Position numbers and translations under genes: made by a program. Source: Montifringilla adamsi (taxonomy: Eukaryota > Chordata > Aves > Passeriformes > Passeridae). Taken from it: 64,000 nucleotides of DNA. The notes beneath the pieces were generated by a model. It worked only from the letters and a program-made list of their open reading frames with translations, made no database searches and was not told the DNA's origin. The stretch spans positions 17,750,574 to 17,814,573 of the forward strand of contig JAGGNK010013558.1 of NCBI GenBank assembly GCA_017590115.1. The letters run 5' to 3'. Below, one piece after another: positions 12,063 through 22,659 of this stretch; the first letter of the stretch is position 1, and the number at the start of each line of letters is the position of its first letter.

Positions 12063-15000
12063 CTAGTAGGTGGGACGTTGACCTGTCATCGGGATCCTGG
12101 CTTGGTTGTTACGGCGGCTTGCCGGCGGCCTCTGGTACACAGGGCTTTTCCCTGGCAGAACCAGGATGGACTGCTGGCCCGAGTCCCTCGGAGACTGCTG
12201 GCTCCAGTCCCTCGGAGACTGCCAGCCTGGGTCCCTCGGAGACTGCTGGCCCGGGTCCCTCGGAGACTGCCGGCCCGGGTCCCTCGGAGACTGCTGGCTC
12301 CAGTCCCTCGGAGACTGCCGGCCCGGGTCCCTCGGAGACTGCCGGCCCGGCTCCCTTGGAGACTGCTGGCCCAAGTTCCTCTGAGACTGGAAGATGCTTT
12401 GCTCTGTCGTGCTCCTCTCCGAACAGGTGAAAGTCAACCCAATGCCAACATCGCTCTTCATGGTTCTGGATGTGCCATCAGATGTGCCATCGAAACACCT
12501 GCCCAGGGCAATTTCCTTGGCGATCCTTGGGTCTTGATCAGTGACTGTGTAGATGCCGTAGTTGTGTCCCAGCGGGTCAAGAGGTGCCAGCATTGTGTAC
12601 TCGCTGGTGTCGTTGTTGGTGGCCATGGGGAGGTGGTTCACCAGGTACTCGTGGAGCATGCTGTTGACGCTCACTCGACGGCAGTTGCCTTGTGGGATCA
12701 CTTTGACGAGCGTGCGGTCCACGCGGTCCTGGTCGAAGAGCATTCCACTGCACTTGAACTCCAGGCAGGCTGCTGACACGTCCCGCTGCTGGGGGTCACG
12801 GATGCTGCGCACATCCCGGATGCCGTAGAGCTTGCCGATGGTGCGTGGGTGTGTCCCACCCATGTTACGAGATCTTACATTCACTTCTTGGGGTCCGTTT
12901 ATTTTTACTTTAATATAGCAGGCTCTAAATTCCATGGGCTTGGGCCACCATGCCAGGTAATCATCGGTCCAGCTCATGAGGTCATCCTCACTGAAGGGAA
13001 CCGTGTTATAGTCATACCGATCTCCTTCTATCCTGTAAAACCTGAAGTGAGCAGCACTGTGTGGAGCTTCCTCACATTCACTGAGGTTTTCATAGGCATA
13101 AATAGGGCCATTGTTCTCTTCTGGGGAGTTAGGGCTTGGCTTGGCCATGTTAATGCTGAATGCTGTTTTCTTGATGTTGGAGTCCTCGTGGTCTGTCCTC
13201 CTGTAGTTAAGCTTGTTGAGGTATGGCTGTGGGACCCCAATAGCAACAGGGTTGAGTTTGGGAGCAGAGGGCACAGCTTCGAGCTCTTCACCCCCCATGC
13301 TTGCCAAGATATAAGCTCCGTAGGCTTCGGGGTTTTGCTCATCACAAAAGGCGGGCACACAGGCGCCGTTGGGACCGGTGACTACGCTGTCAAAACGGCC
13401 CCATGCTCTGGGGTTGGAGGAGAACCCTGGTTCTGGCTCCATGTTTATAATAGAAATCACAACCCCTTGGATCTGCTCACTTTGCAGAAATCGCTCGCTT
13501 CTGTAGGCTCGGACTTTGACGTAGCACCGTCTGCTCTCAGGGACATCCAGGTTAAAAAGACGCCTCTCTTTGATCTCCATGTTCCCAACCAAAAAGGTTC
13601 TCTCCTCCCTTTTGTGCCGTGTGCTTTTCTCGAGGTTGAAGTCCCCTTCTTCCTCCCATAACCCTGTCTCTGGGTTCAGGGACCAAAGCTTCATCTCTTG
13701 CACATGCTCTGGCATCTTGACCTGAGCAGCATCCAAATGAACCTTCACCTTTTCTGCATTGAGGGACTCGGTGCCCTGTTCATCTGTGAAGTCCACAGAA
13801 AACATCCCGTATGTACGGAGCGGAAATACGTCTCCTTCCTCATCTACAAAGTTCAGGTCGCTTTGTGTCACAGGGGCTGTGGAGATGTTTCTTGGGTCCA
13901 GAAATGTCACGCTGGCCTTCACTTTGCCACTGTAGACCTCTCCATTTTTTCTATAAAATGCATTGGGAGGAATTTCTAATTCAGCAATTGGATCATCTTC
14001 TTCCATTTCCCCCAAAGAAATCACATTGGTTTCGGCGGATTCCAGTGTAACAGGGGCTTTCTTTCTCAGTAGCTTGATCTCATGAAATACAGCACCTCCG
14101 TTTTCCTTGAAGGGCAGAACTTTTGTTGTGTTCACAAACTTCTGCAGCCGATCCACGAAAGTTAGAACCAGTCTCTCCATATCTGCTGGGACGTGGATGG
14201 AGAAGGTTCCCTTGTAGCCAGTCATACTCACTCTCTTGTTCCCCATGTAGATGTGACCAAATCTCAGTGGTTCACCATTATCTGCTGCTGTGGCTCTGCC
14301 TCGAACCATTATTTTGGTCTCGGTGCATATTTTGCAACCACATTCGACAATGACTTTAGTGGGGAGTGTGTAGCCATCGCAGGAGATGTCCCTGGTTTCC
14401 ATCTTGGATACCCCACAGCAGTAGGAGACATTGTCTTTACACCGAAGTCCCTTATCCAGCTTCCCTACACAGGTCTTTGCTGGGCACTTGCCCACGTCGT
14501 AATAGAAGGAGTTTGTTGCTTTTTGGAAGCAATCGTGAGGAAGTCGGATGAGGTGGCTTTGGGGCTGGGAGTCGCAGGCAGCCTCTTGTCTTCCTGTTGA
14601 ATAGGATTTTTTAATGAGCAGCATGAAATAATTGTACAGTTATCACTCTGTTGTCTGAAACCTCAGAGCTAAACATTGCTCCTAAAAGCAGTGAGGTTTT
14701 TGCAGGATTTTGGTGAGCTGGTTATTATTGAACTCATTTCAGTGAAGCAAGTAGCTCAGCTTTAGCTTTAGGACCCTGATTAAGAGCTGTTTGCAGGATC
14801 CATCCTAATCCTGCTTATCCACTATGGTCATCTCAGCTAGATGCTCTGTTGCTGCCTGGCTTTTTGACTATGGCAAGATTAGAATATGTTCCAAGACTTT
14901 AAAAACAACTCTAAACAAGCAGAAATATTCCCATGTCAGGCAGCAAGTACAGTGAGAAATCTCCTGACAGCAGCAGGTTGAGGTTGATAGGCCACCTGCA

Positions 15001-17616
15001 GTCCAGAGCTCTCGTTTGTAGGGAGCGTCTGGTTCATAACCAGCTCACTAAAGCTTGTCTGCAAACAGATGAATGACATAAACCTCAAGAATTTTTCCTG
15101 TGACTTTTCTTTACCAGATGTATAACAGTTTCTGGTTCGTGCACACCAACACCTCCCCAGCTGCTTGGAGAACATCAGGCGCATTTTCTCTTACCTATGA
15201 CAGCCAGCTTGGCAACTTGGGACTTTGCCGACCCCCCGGCACTGCTGGCCTTGCAGAAATACTCTCCTGACTGTTCTCTCTTCAGGTTCTTCAGAATCAG
15301 GTTGTTTTTATATTTGTACAAGGAGGGATCCAGCAGTGAGCCATTGTGGTACCTGCCAGGAACAGTTAAGGGACAGAGACTGACCATCTGGCTGGAGCAC
15401 AGCAATGGGCTAATCCTGCATCCTACAATGTGGATTTTGCCAGATTTCCTGCCTCAGTTTCCCTGAGGTTTTAGTTTGGCTAGGTGGCATCACCTAAAAA
15501 TTTTCCCTTACTCATGGCAGTACTGTGATGTGGCTGCTGGACAGCTGGCAGGGAGGCAGAGCTGCCAGTTGTGTCTGATGAGGTTTTTAAACTCCTTGTG
15601 TATTTTTCCAGTGAATCCCTCAGCAGATGACATAGCTGTGCCATCTTGAGGAAGAGGATCACTTGCAGCCATCAATTTTCAGCGCATTTAACTGTTTTAT
15701 AACTAAACCCCCCAATTTATGGAGATGGTAAGGAGATAAAACTGGCATCCATGGCACAGCTAAGACTTCTGGCAGATCAAATTCAAGCTCCTTACCAGAG
15801 GTAGCGGTCAGGAGCTGGGCTCCCTCGGGCGTCGCAGCAGAGTGACACGCTCTGTCCCACTCTCCTGGCTTTGTCCTCAGGGCTCCTGAAAACATAGGGT
15901 TTGCCTACAGGAGAAGGAAAATGCCATCTCATTACTCTTCCTCTCATAAAACCACAGTTTATTTCTGACACCTGTATAAAGCTTCCTGCATCCCCCCTCT
16001 TTGGGCCTACCTGATCGGTGCAGCTGCACTTGGATTGCCAGGTTTCTCCGGTTGCTCTCAGGCACAGTGACAGTCGCTGTTGCGTATTTGGCTTTCTTTA
16101 TCTTAAGGGTGTTTTTCCCATCGGGACAAACCCCTGGGATCATAAACATGCCTCTGTTATCGGCCATTGTCAACAGTTTGAGTTTCTTGGCTTGCAGGTA
16201 GACCCGGGCATCGGCAGCAGGTGACCCATCCTCGAGGGACACCTTCCCGTGCAGGGTGGCATCCTCACACATGCAAGTGTCACAGTCAGCATTGACATGG
16301 CCCATGGGGCAGGTGATGTTGCAGGCTGGAGGAGAAGCAGACAGGTCAAAAAATAGCCCCAAGTCCCCACAACTCTCACAGCATGTTCTTGCATCTGCTT
16401 TTCATTTAGATGCAATAAGGCAAATACTGCATAAGGAGTAAATTGTATCCAAAACATATTTTTCCTGATTACCCACAGCTGTGCATTAGAAAGGCAGGGA
16501 CGATGTCATTTTGAACCTGACAATTAGTAGAAAGCAGCCACGTGGATATAATTACAGCTAGAACTGTTATGTACCTTCCCCAAAGGGCTGAATTTCAGGG
16601 GAATTTGAATCCAGATCAGCATGTGAGCTCTTAGCTCAACCCTGGCAAGATTACAAATTCAATGTCATAAACTTTCTAGGTTTCTGTTACCACTGCATGC
16701 CCAGAAGTTGTGATTTTGGTCTATCCCAAAAGCTGTGTTCCCTTATTCAATGGTATCCTGGCTTGGGCAGGATGTGGGGTAATTGCCAAGTGAGCATTAC
16801 CCAATGGGTTTAACATTTGGGCTCACAAGTATTGTTCTGTTCTCATTTACCTATAGTGATTAATCTTAAATAATAATCTGTCTTTTCTCAAGTCTCAGGT
16901 CATTCCTTTTACAATCACAGAGCATCCCTGTACAGGAACTATCTGATATTTCAAAGATGAAAATAAATGTAAGAAATCAGGGAAAACCTGAAACAACTTT
17001 TCTGCACAAAACATATTTTCAGAATTTTTCAGAATTATTTGGTTAAAAGGGCATTATAAGAATAATATAATTAATTACAAGCCCCTTCAGCAGGGACTAA
17101 AGCAATTTGATATTCCCAAATCATCTCTTTCCTGGAGGTTTTATGGAGACAGCTGTCTGCAGTCACTACTCTACCTTGAGTGCTGCTGTTATAAAAAGAT
17201 TAATGAGATTTTTTTCTATATCCCCAACATATTGTGAATCCCTGTTATCTTTCTGTTTGGCTATAAAGTCTCCCTGCTCTGCTCTTTATACTCTCCAGCC
17301 CTGCTCGGAAATCACTAAATTCTGTCAAAGGAGAGAAGGATGGTAAAATGACAGCAAAGGGAGTTCAACACCTGGGCAGTGCTGAGACCACGACATCCTC
17401 CCCTGCCCATAAGTGAGTTTATAGGAGCACCTGAGCAAACATGTCCAATGCAGAGCCGCCCTTCCTCAGTTGCTTCGTTACAGTGCAGCCCCCAGAGGGG
17501 CTCAGCTAGGCAGGATCTGGTACGCTTCTGCACCCCGGTTTGGCCACACTTTGCTGAGCACTCGCTCCATTTCGACCATGGAGACAAAAACCTTTTTGAA
17601 TCTTGCGCCAGTGGAC
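12063..17616 (-). CDS. CILP: Cartilage intermediate layer protein 1, N-terminus not found
   Basis: This is a secreted cartilage matrix glycoprotein. In mammals it binds TGF-beta1, opposes IGF-1 signalling, and is cut into an N-terminal part and a C-terminal part. Coding exons in transcript order: 17616-17431, 16325-16011, 15904-15796, 15352-15195, 14593-12063. Phases fit throughout, giving about 1098 codons from the first exon found. The first encodes a thrombospondin type 1 repeat (SPWSKWSECSAKCGQTG). The next encodes a carboxypeptidase-regulatory-like segment (ACNITCPMGHVNADCDTC). Two exons encode one Ig domain (VGQSVSLCCDARG ... SGEYFCKA). The large last exon encodes the NTPPHase-homologous half, with a furin-type site RHKR (codons at 13608-13619) exactly where human CILP is cleaved. 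Oddities are a C-terminal octapeptide repeat and the absence of the upstream signal peptide and WxxW exons (see findings). Identity is very strong; the 5' gene model is incomplete. Confidence 0.95.
12169..12384 (-). repeat. CILP: 24-bp coding minisatellite in CILP C-terminus
   Basis: Nine head-to-tail units of exactly 24 bp form this array; on the + strand each has the form GACTGCYGGCYCNRGTCCCT + CGGA. On the coding strand they give octapeptides such as QSPRDPGR, QSPRDWSQ and QSPRDPGQ. The unit is a multiple of three and lacks stops, so all three antisense frames stay open, which creates false ORFs. Human CILP has a short Ser/Gln/Arg-rich tail at this position but, as far as I recall, no such array. 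Confidence 0.95.
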
Positions 17617-19070
17617 CTTGAATGACATCAGTGGTGTGTTACTGAGATGCACATTACACATACAGCTGCCCAAAAATGGGCAGTTGGGTTTTAGCAGCTT
17701 CTATCGAGCTCAGACTATACATTTGGATATTACATACAACACGGATTAAACAAACTCAAAGCATGTTCAGGGAGCTGGGAATTAAAGCATGAGAAGGCAT
17801 CTGAAGGCTTCTGACTTAATTCCCTGCAGGCTACCAAATTCAGGATGATTAAGATAAACCCAAGGGGAGCAAAGTGCAGGCAGCTCATGCTTAGTGTTGA
17901 ATAACTTTGGCTTAAGGAAATCAAACACACGTTCTCATTTAAATGTTGTTTGAGGGGCAACACTTGTCTGTTTCAAATGTGGTTAAATGTTTAAATAAAA
18001 AGTAAAATGGTTAAATAGTTACAAAAAAGGGTAAAATTGTTGGTATGATCGTGTTGAATGTCTTTAACCAAATTACAACATATGTTTTCTATAGGGGCAG
18101 CGTGTGTCCTATTGTGAGCACCACTTTTACTGAGTGCAAACCAGAAGCTTAAGATGCAACCGAGCAGGCTGAACATGTCAGGAGCCAGCTGATTGGTAAA
18201 ACAGAAAATTTGCAAAACACATTGGGAGTTTAATATGAGGTTATATTTTTAAAGGAATTTCTTTAAGCGGGCTACTAGATGTTTTTAATTTAAGCTACTT
18301 TGAGTGGATGAGATCCAGTCCAAGTCTGTGGTTTGGGCTTTTTTAAAAATGACAGTGTTCTAATAATGTTTATGAGGATGCACTAGTGACTAAAGTTTCT
18401 AAAAATGAAGTTTCTTGGAGACGTGTGCTATGTCATCTCCCCTACCTATTCTTCCACCCAATTTGTAATAGAGCAGGTTGATTTGTTTCCTAGAAAGGCA
18501 GACAGGCAGAGGGCTGGACTGTTCAAATTGTGAATGGGTGGTTGAAAACAATCCTGGCTGATAAAAGCAGGTGGGTGGAAAAGACCCTTTAAATGAGAGC
18601 AGATATGGGAGCATCATGTCTGGCTTGGAGCAAGCACTTGGCTTAAATGGGCAGGGTTTTAATCTGTTGGCACGTTAGCATCTCTAGTTCAGCATCCCAA
18701 GTAGTGGGATGCATGACTTACTATTTAGCAATTTGAGGCATGCAGGAGGAGGTGGGCTTGTGGACGAGGTCACATCCTGTGGATAAATGCCTATTTGTGC
18801 TTGCCCCAAGCAAAAACTGAACGTGCAACAGATTAAAGCGGGATCTCAGCAAGATCCTAAGCTTGTTTAGGATCAGCTGCTTTAGTCTGCAGGGCTGGTG
18901 ATGATAGGAAATGTGCAGGGAAGTCCTGTGGAGGAAAATGGCATTATATGGCTCTAGGTAGCATTTTGACAGCAGAAGAAGCAGAATGTGGAGGATGAGG
19001 GAGAAGCTGAGGGATGGAGCATTGGTGGGGACATGGGAAGGGACAGGGCTGCCCCGTGGCAGGAACCTAC

Positions 19071-19124
19071 TGCGTCTGACGTAGGTGAAGGTTGGGTCTC
19101 CCCGGCGAGAGCTGCTCCTCGTAC
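19071..19124 (-). other. CILP: Possible small upstream CILP exon
   Basis: A good acceptor (CCCTCTGCCCACAG) precedes and a donor (GTAGGT) follows a CpG-containing 54-bp block on the CILP strand. Read in entry phase 2 it gives YEEQLSPGRPNLHLRQT, which loosely resembles the linker after the signal peptide of human CILP (Q-P-G-K-K-N around L-S-P-G-R-P-N). Its exit phase (2) does not fit directly onto the exon at 17616 (entry phase 1), so at least one more exon would be needed between them, and I cannot find it. Confidence 0.3.
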
Positions 19125-19756
19125 CTGTGGGCAGAGGGGTGATTCAGGCAGGGTTTGCAGCCAGGGAGCCAGTCCCAGCATCACTTCCTTGTGCCATCCA
19201 CTTTCAGGGGAAAACGATTTTACTGATGGTTTTCAAAAAAATACCTCTCAGCAAGTGGAGGGGACTTCTCAATGTCCATGGTTTTGGTGCTTTGATTCTT
19301 CCCAGTGGCTAAGAGAGCTGCTGGGAGGTGGGCAAAAGGCTGGGGAAATCCCCAAATCCTTCAGCATGGCCAGCCCTTTCAGTGCCTGCTGGAATTTAAA
19401 TTCAGAGCCCTGGACAGTAAAGATGAGAAGTCGGGGCATCTCCCAGGGATTAATGAGCAGAGTGGGCTCTACAGGTTAATTAATTCCCCACAGGCTTTCA
19501 TTCTGAAGGAATGGTGTCACAAGCTGCCCAGGGTGTGGGGCCAGGCTGGGCAGGGTAAAGGCAGGTCAGAGCATGTGCTGGCCCATCCCTGGGCTCTTCC
19601 CACCCTCCCAGCCTGCGCGTGCCTCCCACAGGAGCTGGGGCTGTGGTCACACGTTGACCTTCCCTTTTCCAGGAGAGGAGCCAACAGCATGTGTCAGTGA
19701 TAGCCAAAACCCTACAGGAGGTCGTGGATGATTAACATTTATTCCATTGCCTAAAT

Positions 19757-19800
19757 CATAGAATCATAGAATGATTCTAACCCTAAATGTCCTCTTCTAC
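19757..19800 (-). mobile_element. CR1 LINE 3'-end remnant
   Basis: The sequence AATCATAGAATCATAGAATG is the reverse complement of the CR1 terminal octamer array, followed by a short decayed stretch. Only the last few tens of bases of an element remain. Confidence 0.65.
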
Positions 19801-22417
19801 TCAAATAATACTGGTTAGTTGTAAATTGTTGGGAAAATTGTCCAGCAAGGAAAATCCACCCAAGGTGGGAATTCACTTACTCTCCAAGCTGAGCATTACC
19901 AGCGGGCTGAAGGTTCTCTGTCCTATCTGGACCCTACTGAGGGCTGGTTTCAGAATCCTTTGTCCTAAGGGTAAATAAATGAAAAAAATAAATTAGATTC
20001 AAGGAATTGGGCATCCTTAGGCTCAGTATTACATCTTTCCCATTGGACCGTGGCTGGTTAGAGCTCCTGTAGGATGCAGTGGAGGAGGTGCCAAGAGAGG
20101 AACATAATGGATATGCCCCACAGCATCACTGCAGCTCAGGTATGATACAAATTTTCTATTTCCCTTATCACCCAAGAAAAACTTATTTGTACTTCATGTG
20201 TTGGAGCAGCTCAGATCAACTAATTTTTTTATAGCTGGAGAGATAAAATCTCCTTCCTGTCCATGCGGAAGGAAAAATTAATCCAAAGTGGGTCATGGGA
20301 CAAGAGCTGGTTTCTGAACTTTCTGGCCACCTGCATGCCCGAGGGGAGCTGATGGCCATGGCTCGTTCCTGGGGTGCTTGCTGGGAACAGTCCCATATAA
20401 ACTGGGGAGCTAAGCCCCAGCACCAGCTCTCCCCTGTGCCCAGCTCTGCCCCTGTGCTCCTCTGGGTACAGACTGGACACTATGGGATCTCAGAGAAAGC
20501 AGACAGGGATGCTCCTAGCATGACCAGTGGGCCGGGGAGCTCATCCCTGGTCAACCAGAGACTCGCAGACAGGCTTTGCTCAAACTCTGGGGGCTGGATG
20601 GGAGCCAGTCCTTGTGTGGAAGTTGTCTGGCCGGGCAAACGCCGCAGTGACCCAGACCAGCACCCAGCATCGATGTCGGGCTGCGTCTGCTGGCTCAGCG
20701 GCTGCCAACAGACATGCCTGCACTGGCCTGGGCAGGGGACAGCACAGTGACCAGAATGGAAACGTTTAACCTTCACCTAAAACAGACGTGGCTCCCCAGA
20801 GGAGGAGGAGGATCCAGCCTTTCATGGTGACCATCGCTGTCTCCAGAGGTGACCAGGGGATTCCTGGAGTTTCTGCAGCTGTCCCACGCCTTCCCCAGTC
20901 CTGCAGAGACAAGCCCGACCGTGTCAAAGCTCACCCAGGTCTGGCTGCTTTCGGGAGCTTCTCCCAGGCTGAACCACTCCAAAACATGCCACAGGGGCAC
21001 TTATACCCCCTGTTCACCCATCCCCAGCAGCTCTTCATTTATCTCCCCAGTGGAGAGCAGGAGGGGCTCCACATCTGTGCTCGCATCCCCCCTGCTTCTC
21101 ACCATCACATCTGAGCCCAAATCTATTTTGCAGAGCACTGCTTTGTAACAGCATCTCCTTAACATGCCTAGGAACAGCTTAAATACTTCTGCAGGGATCT
21201 CTCACAGCCCACGCAGCTCTGCAGGCCCCCCAGCACCCAGATCTGCTCCCCACAGGAGCAGGGACAGTCCCATGCCTCCATCCCTCTGCCTGCAAACTGG
21301 GCATAGTGTGAGGATAGCATCTTATCCCAGTACATCCCAGAGTGTGAGGAGAGGGAAGGCTCCTTAGCACCTCTGAAAGCAGAAAAACCCATGTACAAGC
21401 CAAGTCTTTCCTGCAAATGCTGCTAGAAGCTCAATATTTTCCTTTTCCCACAGGCACAGATGTGGGACTGAGGCTTTGTGTCACTCTTCACCAGCTCAGC
21501 CACTTCAGATTTTATTTTCAGTGAGTCCCTTTGCCCTACAGCATGAAGCATTTGGGTATTTAATTTCTGAAAGTACCTGTGGAGCTAGTGTTATCCCTAG
21601 TGACACCAGGTGGAATTCCAGGTGCTTTATTTTATGCACCCAAAATTAATGAACTGAAAGGAGGGAAGAATATTGCCCCAGCCATTTGGTGCCTCAGTTT
21701 ACCCATAAAATGGGGCTGACAAAGAGCAGTCACTGGCGAGAACGCTCTTATTTGTAAGTGGTACTAACCATCCCCTCTGAGACCAGGGAATGTGGGACTA
21801 GGAAATACTTTGATTATGGCTCAGCAAATCCCAGTCAAGCAAAAATAACAAGCAACACATGAGTGGTGTTTTGTGGGCTTACGGTGGGGTCGTGAACTCG
21901 CAGCCAGACAATAACCAGGAAAGAATTAATCCTGTTTCCCACTTGGCAACTATTTTTGGAGCTGACTGCAACTTGTTCAGCACTGGGTTTGGGATTGGGA
22001 TATATCCCTCTGTACCCAGACAGGCGATGGTAAAAAAAGGGGAGTTTAAGCGGCCGGGAATTGGCAGCAGGGAGGGTTTGGAGCTGTGTCCCCTGTCTGG
22101 CAGGGGGCTGTGCGAGCCAGGACGGAGCCGCGGGAGATGAAACAGCCCCACGTGAGCAAAGCCCCCCAGACCCCCGCTCCAGCTGTCCTGTAACCCTTCC
22201 CCAAGCCCATTAGCTGGGACGAGGAAGGGAGAAGCGGGACGCAGGGAACTGCATCCCCATCGATGTTTTTCAGCCTCTGTGCCGTCATCTGCCCGTTAAT
22301 TAATTTCCACCTCACCTTTAATCACAGCCACTCTCAATTACGCTCCCTTAACAGAATTCTATAACCACTATCTGTCACAGAAGGGAAAACAGCAGGATTG
22401 GGGTTTTTTTCTCTTAC

Positions 22418-22620
22418 CTAAAAAGCCATAAATAAACCCCACTTAAGGAGAATCCCGTCTTCTCGCCACAGAGCCGCCAGCCGAGCTGAGATCCGCGGGC
22501 GAGACGAAGGCTTGTCAGCTGCGTGTTCAGGGATTTGCAGCCGGCTGGGAAGAAGAGAGAGCTGCAGCTTACCGAAACCTCCCCTGCGCCGAGCGGAGCC
22601 GGGCTGTGTGCGAGCCTCCC
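22418..22620 (-). other. CILP: Probable non-coding first exon of CILP
   Basis: A GC-rich block downstream of a TATA box ends at a strong donor (TAG|GTAAGAG, exon end 22418). A second usable donor (TTTCG|GTAAGC) would end the exon at 22573. If the distal donor is used, the leader contains a three-codon upstream ORF (ATG GCT TTT TAG) whose stop is the last codon before the splice site. Assignment to CILP rests on strand and position; the link to the coding exons is not visible. Confidence 0.45.
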
Positions 22621-22642
22621 GCCGCCGAGGCTGCGAGGTCGC

Positions 22643-22649
22643 TTATATA
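22643..22649 (-). promoter_or_regulatory. CILP: TATA box of the CILP promoter
   Basis: The - strand reads GGGCTATATAAGCGACC within GC-rich flanks. The predicted start is about 30 nt downstream, near 22615-22620. A focused TATA promoter fits a tissue-restricted matrix gene. Confidence 0.5.
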
Positions 22650-22659
22650 GCCCGGCGTG

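Noticed and set aside
12078..13661. Two long plus-strand open frames (232 and 270 codons) at 12078-12776 and 12849-13661
   Set aside because: They are antisense to the large CILP exon, which is unmistakable on the minus strand. The 24-bp repeat lacks stops in every frame and the CILP codon usage leaves few antisense stops.
20480..20776. Minus-strand open frame considered as the missing CILP N-terminal exon
   Set aside because: It lacks the WxxW landmarks, cysteine spacing and splice phase needed to join the thrombospondin exon.
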